From: Pseudoalteromonas sp. T1lg88
GTDB lineage: Bacteria; Pseudomonadota; Gammaproteobacteria; Enterobacterales; Alteromonadaceae
Reading direction: 5' to 3'
DNA: 64,000 bases
Assembly: GCF_002964765.1 (NCBI RefSeq)
Contig: NZ_PQCF01000032.1
Coordinates: forward strand, 620,001-684,000
A program made the position numbers and the translations under genes. The notes under the pieces were generated by a model. That model worked only from the letters and a program-made list of their open reading frames with translations, made no database searches and was not told the DNA's origin. Positions 18,149 through 25,507 of this stretch are shown here, piece by piece; within the stretch, counting starts at the first letter, position 1, and the number at the start of each line of letters is the position of its first letter.

Positions 18149-18271
18149 CGAATTTTCCTTAAAATAGAAGACTGACAATAAACACCATACAATGCTTGAT
18201 TAAAATTTTTCAAGCATAAATAAAACAAACAATTATTCCACCGCATCCAAAATTTAAATCTTCTGTGCCGA

Positions 18272-18490
18272 TTACAAGCCATTTTTGATCATTTCTTTTA
18301 TCTTCTTGGCTTTAACGAAATGATCTAATTTATGCGTTTGTATCCACCAAGTTGCCGCTTCCATAAGCTCCTCAGGGTTATCATTCTTATTCTTAAAAAA
18401 TGCGTAAAAGGACAATCCAACTTGGTCACCTTTCGAAGCGATTTTCTTATCACAGATCTCAATTATTCTAGCTCTTAATTCTTGCCTCAT
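18272..18490 (-). CDS. Small conserved cassette protein (DUF6500-like)
   Basis: A 72-residue soluble protein with a family-like core, GDQVGLSFYAFFKNKNDNPE followed by AATWWIQTHKLDHF. From memory this resembles DUF6500, small proteins of unknown function; that assignment is tentative. It follows a short attC-like site (18535-18578), so it is the head of a cassette. No attC is found directly after it. Confidence 0.65.
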   Translation of the reverse strand: MRQELRARIIEICDKKIASKGDQVGLSFYAFFKNKNDNPEELMEAATWWIQTHKLDHFVKAKKIKEMIKNGL

Positions 18491-18534
18491 TGAGTAAAAT
18501 ACAAACCTCTAAATCTGAAAGAAAAGCAACATCA

Positions 18535-18578
18535 GCCTAACACGCCGCATGTTGATTCATTTGCACACCTTGTTAGTT
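18535..18578 (-). repeat. Unusually short attC-like site
   Basis: The coding strand reads AACTAAC, immediately at the stop of the 140-residue gene, and 31 bp later GTTAGGC. Both ends fit attC core sites, and the arms (AACAAGGTGTGCA and TGCGGCGTGTT) are partly complementary. The total of about 44 bp is shorter than the usual attC minimum of about 55-60 bp, so it may be internally deleted. Confidence 0.45.
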
Positions 18579-18995
18579 TTGAGCGTCCAAAGCTCGTTTT
18601 AAAGCTTCAGCATTTTTGCAGCCAATATAAACATATTTGCCATTACGCAGCTTTAACTTTAACGCCCTTCCTACCGATGCATTATACAACCAGCCATCAC
18701 TCAGCATTCTGATACCTATACCTTGATACCACTTACTGTGATAAAGCGAGGCTTCCAGAATGTCTGCCACTGCCAATTTTTTACGCCAAAAGCCAAACCC
18801 GAAATACCAGCTCAATACCTTACCCTTGAGTTCAATTGTCATTGAATAGAAAAGAAGAGCAATCAAGCTGTTTATAGATAACGCAACTAATGTTCCGTAA
18901 TTATTGCCGGAAACAAAAACGATATAAACACTGACTATAATTAAGATAATCAGCAATACCTTATTAAACTCCCTGCTATAGAACATAAATAACAT
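18573..18995 (-). CDS. Membrane protein with PH-like C-terminal domain (gene cassette)
   Basis: A 140-residue protein with two N-terminal transmembrane helices (about 12-29 and 35-55). A beta-rich domain follows, with KLAVADILEASLY, GIGIRMLSDGWLYNASVG and LKLKLRNGKYVYIGC, reminiscent of bacterial PH-domain membrane proteins. AAGGA lies one base before the first ATG (18995), so ATG 18986 (residue 4) may be the true start. The stop TAA is embedded in the downstream attC core AACTAAC. Function unknown. Confidence 0.65.
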   Translation of the reverse strand: MLFMFYSREFNKVLLIILIIVSVYIVFVSGNNYGTLVALSINSLIALLFYSMTIELKGKVLSWYFGFGFWRKKLAVADILEASLYHSKWYQGIGIRMLSDGWLYNASVGRALKLKLRNGKYVYIGCKNAEALKRALDAQN

Positions 18996-19006
18996 TCCTT
19001 GATAGA

Positions 19007-19106
19007 GCTAACGCCGTAATAAAAGGCGCAAATAGCAGGCTATAATTGGCGACAAAGGAGCGCAAGCCATGCGTTTTGCGTCCATATCATTATTGACTTG
19101 TTATAT
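19007..19106 (-). repeat. attC recombination site
   Basis: On the coding strand the site begins CATATAAC (R'', right end 19106) and ends GGCGTTAGC (R', left end 19007), about 100 bp. It lies between the 88-residue and 140-residue cassette genes, in the position and orientation expected. Confidence 0.7.
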
Positions 19107-19124
19107 GAATTTAAACCCAAAATA

Positions 19125-19391
19125 CTATGAAAGTGCTGCGACAAATAAGACCACAAAAAACAAAATTACACATATAGCTAGAATATTTCCGATGATTGCC
19201 AGCGGCTTTGGCAATTTTGTAAATGAACCACCTGCCAGAAAATATCTTTTTGGATTGGAATTGACTAATCCAACCAGCTCATCTTTTTGGTGTTTATCAA
19301 GCTGAGAGAAATCTTTATTAACTTTTCGCGAATGACGAACCGCTTTTAATAAGATAAAACCAACGATTATTACGATGACGATTTCAATCAT
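19125..19391 (-). CDS. Small two-helix membrane protein (gene cassette)
   Basis: An 88-residue protein with transmembrane helices at about residues 3-16 (IEIVIVIIVGFILL) and 64-87 (IIGNILAICVILFFVVLFVAA), joined by a charged loop. The frame can be extended two codons to a TTG, but ATG 19391 is preferred. It ends with TAG 18 bp before the attC. Function unknown; located between two attC sites. Confidence 0.65.
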   Translation of the reverse strand: MIEIVIVIIVGFILLKAVRHSRKVNKDFSQLDKHQKDELVGLVNSNPKRYFLAGGSFTKLPKPLAIIGNILAICVILFFVVLFVAALS

Positions 19392-19402
19392 ACTCAAGAT
19401 TC

Positions 19403-19501
19403 ATATAACGCTTCGCTAATTGGCTGCCGAAGCGCAGCGTAGGCAATCCCGTGAACGCCACGCTTTTTGTGGCCGAAACGAAATTTAGCAATTTGTTATA
19501 T
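19403..19501 (-). repeat. attC recombination site
   Basis: The coding strand begins ATATAAC (R'', overlapping the stop of the 104-residue gene at 19496-19498) and ends GCGTTATAT (R', 19403-19409), about 99 bp. Arms AACAAATTGCTAA and TTAGCGAAGCGTT are largely complementary. Confidence 0.75.
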
Positions 19502-19810
19502 GTTTTTGCATTTGCTTTGTTCCTGGTTGCCACTTGCTTTTAGGTGAACGTCTTTAACCGAGGGGTTGGCATTTGCAAGTGCTACATAAACCTCAGTAAC
19601 CATAACTGGGCCGGCACAATAATCAATGTCTAACGTTACCAATGAAAACCTTAGTTGTTTCAGCTTGCCTTCTAATTCTGCTGAGTTCAGCTCTTCATCC
19701 GAGCTGTTGATTGAATAGCTGGTTTCCTTTACAAAAATCGTGACTGACTCATCGGCAAGTACTTTGCCACTGATTACCAAAAGAAACACTAAAACCAGAA
19801 TGTAACGCAT
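19496..19810 (-). CDS. Periplasmic hypothetical protein (gene cassette)
   Basis: A 104-residue protein with a Sec signal peptide (LVLVFLLVISG, cleavage predicted after KVLA) and a small mature domain. Two cysteines (YCAGP and SKCKN) could form a disulfide. ATG 19810 has a clear GGAGGA ribosome-binding site just inside the cassette after the R' end of the previous attC. Its stop TAA is part of the next attC core site. Function unknown. Confidence 0.7.
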   Translation of the reverse strand: MRYILVLVFLLVISGKVLADESVTIFVKETSYSINSSDEELNSAELEGKLKQLRFSLVTLDIDYCAGPVMVTEVYVALANANPSVKDVHLKASGNQEQSKCKNI

Positions 19811-19824
19811 AAATCCTCCAAAAC

Positions 19825-19952
19825 GTATAACGCCGCATTAAGTGATGAGCAACGCAGACCACCTTACCGAAACCATTGTGACGTAAACACTAAATTTAAA
19901 GTAAACCCAAAATGCCAAGCGTTGGGAATCAGCCTTAAACGCTTTGTTAGCA
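19825..19952 (-). repeat. attC recombination site, VCR-like
   Basis: About 128 bp. The coding strand starts TGCTAAC (R'') and ends GCGTTATAC (R'). Outer arms AACAAAGCGTTTAAG and CTTAATGCGGCGTT pair. The interior contains CAACGCTTGGCATTTTGGG and TGGTTTCGGT, closely resembling Vibrio-type VCR/attC repeats. The best-preserved site in the array. Confidence 0.85.
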
Positions 19953-20417
19953 ATCAAACTTTAATACCATTGGAATATCAACCATTCCTTGCTGATTTCT
20001 GATGCCTTCTGTTCGTTTAAAACCAAAACGCAAATATACGTTTTCCGCATTTACCGCAGAGTTGACTGTAAAGGCACCGCTATTCCCGTTTTTTATTGCT
20101 TTTTCTTTAATCGTTTCCCACAGTTTTCGGGAAAGTCCGTTACCTTGAAAATTATCGTCTACGAATAGATGATACAAATGTGAGTTGTCTCGAACCCCCG
20201 CCACACCAACCACTTCATTATTCTCGGTTACCGCGACAACATAGTCATAGTTTGTAGACAGATATTTTTCGATATTTTCCTTTGACATTGAATCAAGCAA
20301 AATACTGTGTACAGACACATCACAAGTTGGGCAAACATATTTGTTTGTTAAAGGTAAAATCAATTCACTGATTGACTTCGCATCACTGATTTCTGCTTTT
20401 CTGATATGTATGCTCAT
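19947..20417 (-). CDS. GNAT-family N-acetyltransferase (gene cassette)
   Basis: A 156-residue GNAT acetyltransferase. The N-terminus is IRKAEISDAKSISELI. The acetyl-CoA-binding motif A lies at about residues 87-101 (LFVDDNFQGNGLSRKLW), followed by the C-terminal NAENVYLRFGFKRT typical of the fold. AGGATAA precedes the ATG. The stop TAA is inside the attC core TGCTAAC. Substrate unknown; acetyltransferases are frequent in integron cassettes. Confidence 0.85.
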   Translation of the reverse strand: MSIHIRKAEISDAKSISELILPLTNKYVCPTCDVSVHSILLDSMSKENIEKYLSTNYDYVVAVTENNEVVGVAGVRDNSHLYHLFVDDNFQGNGLSRKLWETIKEKAIKNGNSGAFTVNSAVNAENVYLRFGFKRTEGIRNQQGMVDIPMVLKFDC

Positions 20418-20431
20418 TATTTATCCTGATT

Positions 20432-20532
20432 GCTAACGCCCAGCACACGGGCGGCTGAAATGAAGCGAAGCGTAATGTAAGCCGTCCGGCCCGGCGCTTT
20501 TTGCCGGGCTAACGTGCTGCTGCTTGTTAGGC
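20432..20532 (-). repeat. attC recombination site
   Basis: About 101 bp. The coding strand starts GCCTAAC (R'', 20526-20532) and ends GGGCGTTAGC (R', 20432-20437). Outer arms AAGCAGCAGCACG and CGTGTGCTGGGCG pair, and an inner GCCCGGC...GCCGGGC hairpin is present. It lies between the membrane-protein cassette and the GNAT cassette. Confidence 0.85.
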
Positions 20533-20534
20533 AT

Positions 20535-20864
20535 TTACCCTCCGAGCCTTGCCGCCATATTGTGCAATGGTGAATATGCAATAAAAAGCACTACACAAAA
20601 CACCACAAGTAGCGCACCCGATTTTTTACTTTGCACCGAGCCTTTTATGAATAGCGCGACCGCAAGAATAACTGAGGCCGCCATAAGTAAAAGAAAGAGG
20701 CAGCCTAGCAAAAACTCGATAATGTCTGAGATTCCGTACGGCGCATCTGGCTCTATATACATGCCTGCATAAATATAAGCACGAAAGTAAAGCATGAACA
20801 CAAACAACAAAAATGTAAGCGCTCCAAGCCATATGCTTGATTTCGTACCTTTGCTCAGGATCAT
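20535..20864 (-). CDS. Small membrane protein (first visible gene cassette)
   Basis: A 109-residue protein from ATG 20864. Three hydrophobic helices are seen (about 11-27, 48-69 and 84-97). The reading frame opens further upstream at a GTG (20933), but those codons lie in a palindromic region (TTATTAGTG 20879-20887 with CACTAATAA 20931-20939) and look non-coding. Just before the ATG is GTAAGGCATCT, one base from a consensus attC end GTTAGGC. A decayed attC or the array boundary may lie there. The stop is 2 bp before the GCCTAAC of the next attC. Function unknown. Confidence 0.65.
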   Translation of the reverse strand: MILSKGTKSSIWLGALTFLLFVFMLYFRAYIYAGMYIEPDAPYGISDIIEFLLGCLFLLLMAASVILAVALFIKGSVQSKKSGALLVVFCVVLFIAYSPLHNMAARLGG

Positions 20865-21313
20865 AGATGCCTTACAGCTTATTAGTGCGAATTCCCGGTT
20901 AAGGAAGTTATCCACAGCAAGGGTAACTCTCACTAATAAAGATTTTATTTAATAATAACACCAAGTTATCAGGTGTTTTTCTCACACGCAATCAAGAAGT
21001 AAGCCATAAAAAACGAGCCTTCACTTATTCGAGCCTTCACTGGCTCGCTATGCAATTTATTTTTTAATACATATCAGATACCTATATTTCATTGGCACAT
21101 AAACGAGCCATTTTTCATTACATAACGTGCCAAAACAAGCACCTCCTAACTCACAGGGATCGCCCATTCCCGTTAAGATTCGCGCTTTCGATTTCGGCTT
21201 GATATTTAATTATTCATGTGGCCTTAATTCAGCGCCTATTTTCACTGCGCGCTCGATCCCTGTGCTGAGAAGTTTTATTATTGGCGTACAGTAAACTAAA
21301 GAGCCCGAGCATT
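20865..21313. other. Intergenic boundary between cassette array and yjdM
   Basis: 449 bp without a gene. It holds the palindrome next to the first cassette (20879-20939) and short direct repeats CGAGCCTTCACT around 21014-21050. It also holds an 11-bp inverted repeat, CACAGGGATCG (21152-21162) and CGATCCCTGTG (21254-21264), enclosing 91 bp that begin shortly after CCTAAC. This larger hairpin could be a structured RNA or a degenerate recombination site; I cannot assign it. Confidence 0.4.
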
Positions 21314-21649
21314 ATGACCCACCCAGCTTGTTTAAATTGTAATTCCCCCTATGTGTACCAAGATCAAAATCAGCTTATTTGCCCCGAGTGTGGCTATGAA
21401 TGGGACCCGGCTCAACTGGCCGAAGAAGAGCTTATCACCGCCAAGGATGCCAACGGCACCGAACTGAATGCCGGCGACAAGGTGACGCTGGCTAAAGACC
21501 TTAAGGTCAAAGGTAGCTCCATGATTATGAAAATAGGCACCAAGGCGCAGATCCGCAGCATCAAAGACAGCAAAGACCATGAACTGGATTGTAAGGTTGA
21601 TGGCGTCGGCGAAATGATGATCACCGCCAAGTTTGTTAAAAAAGCCTAA
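21314..21649 (+). CDS. yjdM: YjdM/PhnA-like zinc-ribbon protein
   Basis: A 111-residue protein with an N-terminal zinc ribbon (Cys6, Cys9, Cys23, Cys26: CLNC and CPEC). The C-terminal domain is beta-rich (DKVTLAKDLKVKGSSMIMKI, then VDGVGEMMITAKFVKK). The ORF is open upstream to a TTG at 21281, but ATG 21314 gives the normal family start. Formerly called alkylphosphonate utilisation protein PhnA because of a link to phn genes; its role is not established. It stands alone here. Confidence 0.9.
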   Translation: MTHPACLNCNSPYVYQDQNQLICPECGYEWDPAQLAEEELITAKDANGTELNAGDKVTLAKDLKVKGSSMIMKIGTKAQIRSIKDSKDHELDCKVDGVGEMMITAKFVKKA

Positions 21650-21942
21650 TCAAGGTTAATCATCGCCTCTTTGCGGCTGGCCTTTCCTGCCAGCCTGTAA
21701 CCCCCCCTAGTCTTCTTTTTACATTAGCGGTCAATAGGTAAGCTGTTGATTGCGAACTTTTAATTGCATCTGACATAAATAAAAACGTTCAAAAAAGCAA
21801 AAAAGCAGTACTAAATTACTAATTTATTTGTTGCTGTTTTGTAAACTTTAACTAACCTAAATCTGGTACTAAAGGTCAATTGGAATTGGGTCGTATCTTT
21901 TTGCCCTCATAAACTCTTCCCTTTATTAATATAGGTTCGACA

Positions 21943-24900
21943 ATGAACAGACAGATCACAACAACAACCAGCGCAGTTGCTCTTGCCATTAGTTCCGCGC
22001 TAAGCTTTTCGACCCTTGCCAACGACTTAACTATGGCGCCAAATCAACCCTCGAAATTAAATACGCAGCTAAACGTACAGCAAAAAGCAATTCAAACTAA
22101 TACTGAGCGCCGTATATATATCGTTGAACTTGAATCCGCACCCGTGGCCACCTATGAGGGTGGCGTTAAGGGCCTAGCACCAACAAGTAATAAAATTACC
22201 GGGGCAAAGAAACTCAATACTCAAAGCAAGCCGTCACAGGCCTATAGAAAATTTTTAAAAGAGCAACAACGCCAGCTATTAGACAGCACCAAGATGAATA
22301 ATCGCGTCAAATACGATTATCAATGGGTGTTTAACGGCATGGCGCTGGAGATGAGCGCTGCCGAGGCTAAACGCATGGCCAGTATGCCGGGTGTTAAAAG
22401 CATTGCCCTGGAACGCCATGAAACCCTAAATACCGATTCTGGACCACAGTGGATTAATGCCGATGTTATTTGGGGCAATTCACCGAGCAATGTGCCCCAT
22501 TCTCAAGGCGAAGGCATAGTGGTGGCTGTGCTTGATACCGGTATTAATGCGGATCACCCTTCATTTGCAGCAACAACCTCTGACGGCTATCAACATATCA
22601 ATCCTTTGGGCTCTGGTAACTATGTTCCCGGCAGCTATTGCGATATTGCCGATGCCAGTTTTTGTAACGACAAGCTTATTGGCGCCTGGTCGTTCGTCCC
22701 CTTTGACGCTAACTATCCATCGCCAGAGGACAGTGACGGGCACGGCTCACACACCGCCAGTACGGTAGCGGGAAATCATCTGAGTGCTGAAATATACGCA
22801 CCGACAACAAGCATGACGCGCGCTATCTCAGGTGTTGCACCTAGGGCTAATATAATCGCCTACGATGTGTGTATCGAAACCTGCCCAGGCTCTGCGCTAT
22901 TGGCCGCAGTAGAGCAAGTTGTAATTGATGCCTCCAACTTACCCAATGGGATTCACTCGCTTAACTACTCCATCTCTGGTGGCAGCAATCCCTACAATGA
23001 CTCCGTTGCCCTGGGCTTTCTTAATGCCACTGCCGCCGGTATTTATGTCGCTACCTCTGCCGGTAATGGCGGGCCCGGCGCATCAACGAACGGCCACAAT
23101 GCGCCCTGGGTAGGCACTACGGGCGCCAGTACACACACCCGCGTACTGGCCAATAGCCTAATCGATATGAGTTCGGATACCGACGGCCTTGCCGATATAC
23201 ATAGTGTTGGATTCACTTCGGGCTATGGCCCTGCACCCATTGTCTATGCGGGTGACTACCCGACCAATAACGGCTCCAGCAATGACACCCAGCCCGCTCA
23301 GTGTCTAGAGCCTTTCCCTGCTGGACACTTTGACGGTCAAATCGTGATCTGTGACCGCGGCGCCATCGCCCGGGTGGCTAAAGGTGCCAATGTTGCCGCC
23401 GGTGGTGCTGGTGGCTTGGTGTTGGCTAATTTAGCTGCGCAGGGTGAGTCGGTCTCCGCGGATGCTCACTTTATTCCAGGTATTCATGTTGGCGCCAGTG
23501 ACGGCGATACCCTCAAGGCTTGGGTTGCCTCGGTAACTAACCCGGTCGCGTCAATCAGTGGCTTCAGCGCCCAAGATGATGCGCAAAGCGCAGATATCAT
23601 GGCTGACTTTAGCTCTCGCGGCCCAAATAATCGACTTGATATAATAAAACCTGACATAACAGCACCTGGCGTCAGCATCTTGGCTGCGGTAAATACCAAT
23701 GATCCGAGTGACCCCGCAGAATTTGGGTTCCTCAGTGGCACATCCATGTCTTCCCCCCACCATGCTGGGGCTGCGGCTATTTTATCGGCGGCGCGTCCCG
23801 ACTGGAGCCCTTATATGATTCGCTCGGCATTGATGATGACCAGTGACAATTCAATGGTGCGCAAGGAAGATGGTGTAACCCCGGCGGACGCCTTTGATAT
23901 GGGCGCCGGGCGTATTGATTTATCTCGTGCCGCCGAAGCCGACCTGGTACTGGATGAATCACCGTTAAACTTCTTTGCCGCCAACCCGGATACGGGTGGC
24001 GATCCAAAAACCTTAAATATCGCCAGTATGCAAGACAGCCAGTGTCTGGCCACTTGTAGTTGGACTCGCACCTTTACCAATGTCACCGCGAACACGGTTC
24101 ATATGGACTTAACGACACAAAGTCATGGCGACGCCTCTTTTTCGGTTAGTCCCTCTCACCTCAAAGTAAAGGCCGGTGAAACTGCCACTGTGACAGTCAC
24201 CGCAGACACTCGCTTTGCTAACGGCTGGCAGTTTGGTCAGGTCAACCTTAACCGAGATGGCGATGGCCCGGATCTGCACCTGCCCATCGCCGTAAAAGCC
24301 ATAGATACCACAGCAGCTGGCGTCCTAAGTAAAACCGTAAGCCAACCACAGGCACAGATAGGCGACACCCTTAACTATGTTATCCAGATAAACAATGGCC
24401 CATACACAGACGTTATTAACCTCAGTGACCATATTCCGGAGGAACTCGAAGTGGTTCCGGGCTCGGAATCGGCTGTGATAGATGGTGGCAGCACCCTGAC
24501 CCCATTTACCATAGAGGGCAATTATGCGAGTTGGAGCGGCACACTCAATACCAGTGGGCTAGCCGTCAATGCCTCGCCCGCCCCATTCGGCTATGTTTCT
24601 TTGGCTAGCCTAGGCGTTAGCGCCTTTGGTTGTCCAAGCAACTGCGATGATGGTGGCACAGCCTTGAATGTACCTAGCTTTACCTACAATGGTGAGCAGT
24701 ACAGTTCGGTGATCTGGTCGGTCAACGGTACCTTGGAAGCAGGTACAGCCAGCATGCGGGTGGCTCCTGCCCTCAATGCAAACATGCCAAACAATGCTTT
24801 GCCCAATAATCTGTTAGCGCCCTTATGGATGGATCTGAATATGGGTGTCAATGGTGACGGTGCCGAATGGCGCGTTGCCGTCCTCAGTGCCGGCTCTGAC

Positions 24901-25275
24901 CAATACACAGTCTACGAATGGGACAATGTGCCTAAGTTTGGCGATGCCGCCAACCGCTATAGCTTCCAAATTTGGGTTCTCAATGGCCCAACTCAAGGTA
25001 TCTGGTTCGCCTATGCGCAACTGGGAGATCTGAGTACGGCGACGGTCGGGGCTGAAAACAACAACGGCACCCTAGGCAGTAGCTACTGGTATAATGGCAC
25101 TGGTACCGCTCCTGCAGTAGGCACGGATTTAAGCGTAGAGTCCGTAATCGGTGGTACGGCGACCTTTAGCTTTGATGCCAACGTTAAAAACTGTACAGAC
25201 GGTTTTGCTAATATCGTTGAGGTTAATCACGATACCAAGCAAGATAAAGCGATGGCAGCGACCAGCTGTAACTGA
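21943..25275 (+). CDS. Secreted subtilisin-like (S8) serine protease
   Basis: A 1110-residue secreted protease. There is a Sec signal peptide (about 1-27, ending STLA), then an I9-type propeptide (about 57-160). The S8 catalytic domain has Asp198 (VVAVLDTGI), His267 (DGHGSHTA) and Ser601 (SGTSMSSPHHAG). A PA domain is inserted at about 430-560. After the catalytic domain come a fibronectin-like domain (about 690-790), a DUF11-like domain (about 800-870) and a C-terminal domain of about 230 residues with paired cysteines. It is probably exported by the type II system and degrades extracellular protein. It is a single gene; its 293-bp upstream region has no recognisable regulatory element. Confidence 0.93.
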   Translation: MNRQITTTTSAVALAISSALSFSTLANDLTMAPNQPSKLNTQLNVQQKAIQTNTERRIYIVELESAPVATYEGGVKGLAPTSNKITGAKKLNTQSKPSQAYRKFLKEQQRQLLDSTKMNNRVKYDYQWVFNGMALEMSAAEAKRMASMPGVKSIALERHETLNTDSGPQWINADVIWGNSPSNVPHSQGEGIVVAVLDTGINADHPSFAATTSDGYQHINPLGSGNYVPGSYCDIADASFCNDKLIGAWSFVPFDANYPSPEDSDGHGSHTASTVAGNHLSAEIYAPTTSMTRAISGVAPRANIIAYDVCIETCPGSALLAAVEQVVIDASNLPNGIHSLNYSISGGSNPYNDSVALGFLNATAAGIYVATSAGNGGPGASTNGHNAPWVGTTGASTHTRVLANSLIDMSSDTDGLADIHSVGFTSGYGPAPIVYAGDYPTNNGSSNDTQPAQCLEPFPAGHFDGQIVICDRGAIARVAKGANVAAGGAGGLVLANLAAQGESVSADAHFIPGIHVGASDGDTLKAWVASVTNPVASISGFSAQDDAQSADIMADFSSRGPNNRLDIIKPDITAPGVSILAAVNTNDPSDPAEFGFLSGTSMSSPHHAGAAAILSAARPDWSPYMIRSALMMTSDNSMVRKEDGVTPADAFDMGAGRIDLSRAAEADLVLDESPLNFFAANPDTGGDPKTLNIASMQDSQCLATCSWTRTFTNVTANTVHMDLTTQSHGDASFSVSPSHLKVKAGETATVTVTADTRFANGWQFGQVNLNRDGDGPDLHLPIAVKAIDTTAAGVLSKTVSQPQAQIGDTLNYVIQINNGPYTDVINLSDHIPEELEVVPGSESAVIDGGSTLTPFTIEGNYASWSGTLNTSGLAVNASPAPFGYVSLASLGVSAFGCPSNCDDGGTALNVPSFTYNGEQYSSVIWSVNGTLEAGTASMRVAPALNANMPNNALPNNLLAPLWMDLNMGVNGDGAEWRVAVLSAGSDQYTVYEWDNVPKFGDAANRYSFQIWVLNGPTQGIWFAYAQLGDLSTATVGAENNNGTLGSSYWYNGTGTAPAVGTDLSVESVIGGTATFSFDANVKNCTDGFANIVEVNHDTKQDKAMAATSCN

Positions 25276-25299
25276 ATCTAACATACTTGCTATTACACA

Positions 25300-25330
25300 A
25301 ACGCCACTGTTTTTTGCAGTGGCGTTTTTA
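25300..25330 (+). terminator. Terminator of the subtilase gene
   Basis: AACGCCACTG pairs with CAGTGGCGTT, followed by TTTTA; 25 bp after the stop codon. Confidence 0.9.
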
Positions 25331-25386
25331 TATGCCTAGATAGGCATTGAGCAAGCAGTTCGCTGTTGTTAACTCTATCGGCAAAA

Positions 25387-25410
25387 CGCATTGCAGACCG
25401 CATTGCAGAC
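25387..25410. repeat. Perfect tandem duplication of 12 bp
   Basis: CGCATTGCAGAC occurs twice head to tail in the gap between the subtilase and hutU terminators. No function is apparent. Confidence 0.6.
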
Positions 25411-25457
25411 AACTTAGTCCCCTACCTAGACTGGTTGGGAGAGCATCAAGTAGGGAT

Positions 25458-25487
25458 AAAAAAAGGAAGCACTTAGGCTTCCTTTTT
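25458..25487 (-). terminator. Terminator of the hutHU operon
   Basis: On the minus strand AAAAAGGAAGCC pairs with GCTTCCTTTTTTT across a short loop, 20 bp after the hutU stop. The stem also carries a T run on the plus strand, so it may act in both directions. Confidence 0.85.
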
Positions 25488-25507
25488 AACTAGATTTGCT
25501 TGGCAAA

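Larger units (their letters stand above)
17650..20864 (-). mobile_element. Integron gene-cassette array without integrase (CALIN-like)
   Basis: A run of small leftward genes, each followed by a palindromic site with integron attC ends (R'' of the form NNYTAAC after the stop, R' of the form GTTAGNN or GTTATNN before the next gene). Four good sites (19007-19106, 19403-19501, 19825-19952, 20432-20532) and two weaker short ones (18535-18578, 17650-17707) are visible. Genes share one orientation, are 70-160 codons long and have different base composition from the flanks. No intI-like gene occurs in the window. Confidence 0.8.

Noticed and set aside
20865-20933. Upstream extension of the first cassette gene to GTG 20933
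   Set aside because: The extension crosses an inverted repeat and lacks a ribosome-binding site; the ATG at 20864 is better.
21675-21695. Hairpin GGCTGGC...GCCAGCC after yjdM as terminator
   Set aside because: Stem is good but is followed by a C run instead of T, so it cannot be called a rho-independent terminator.
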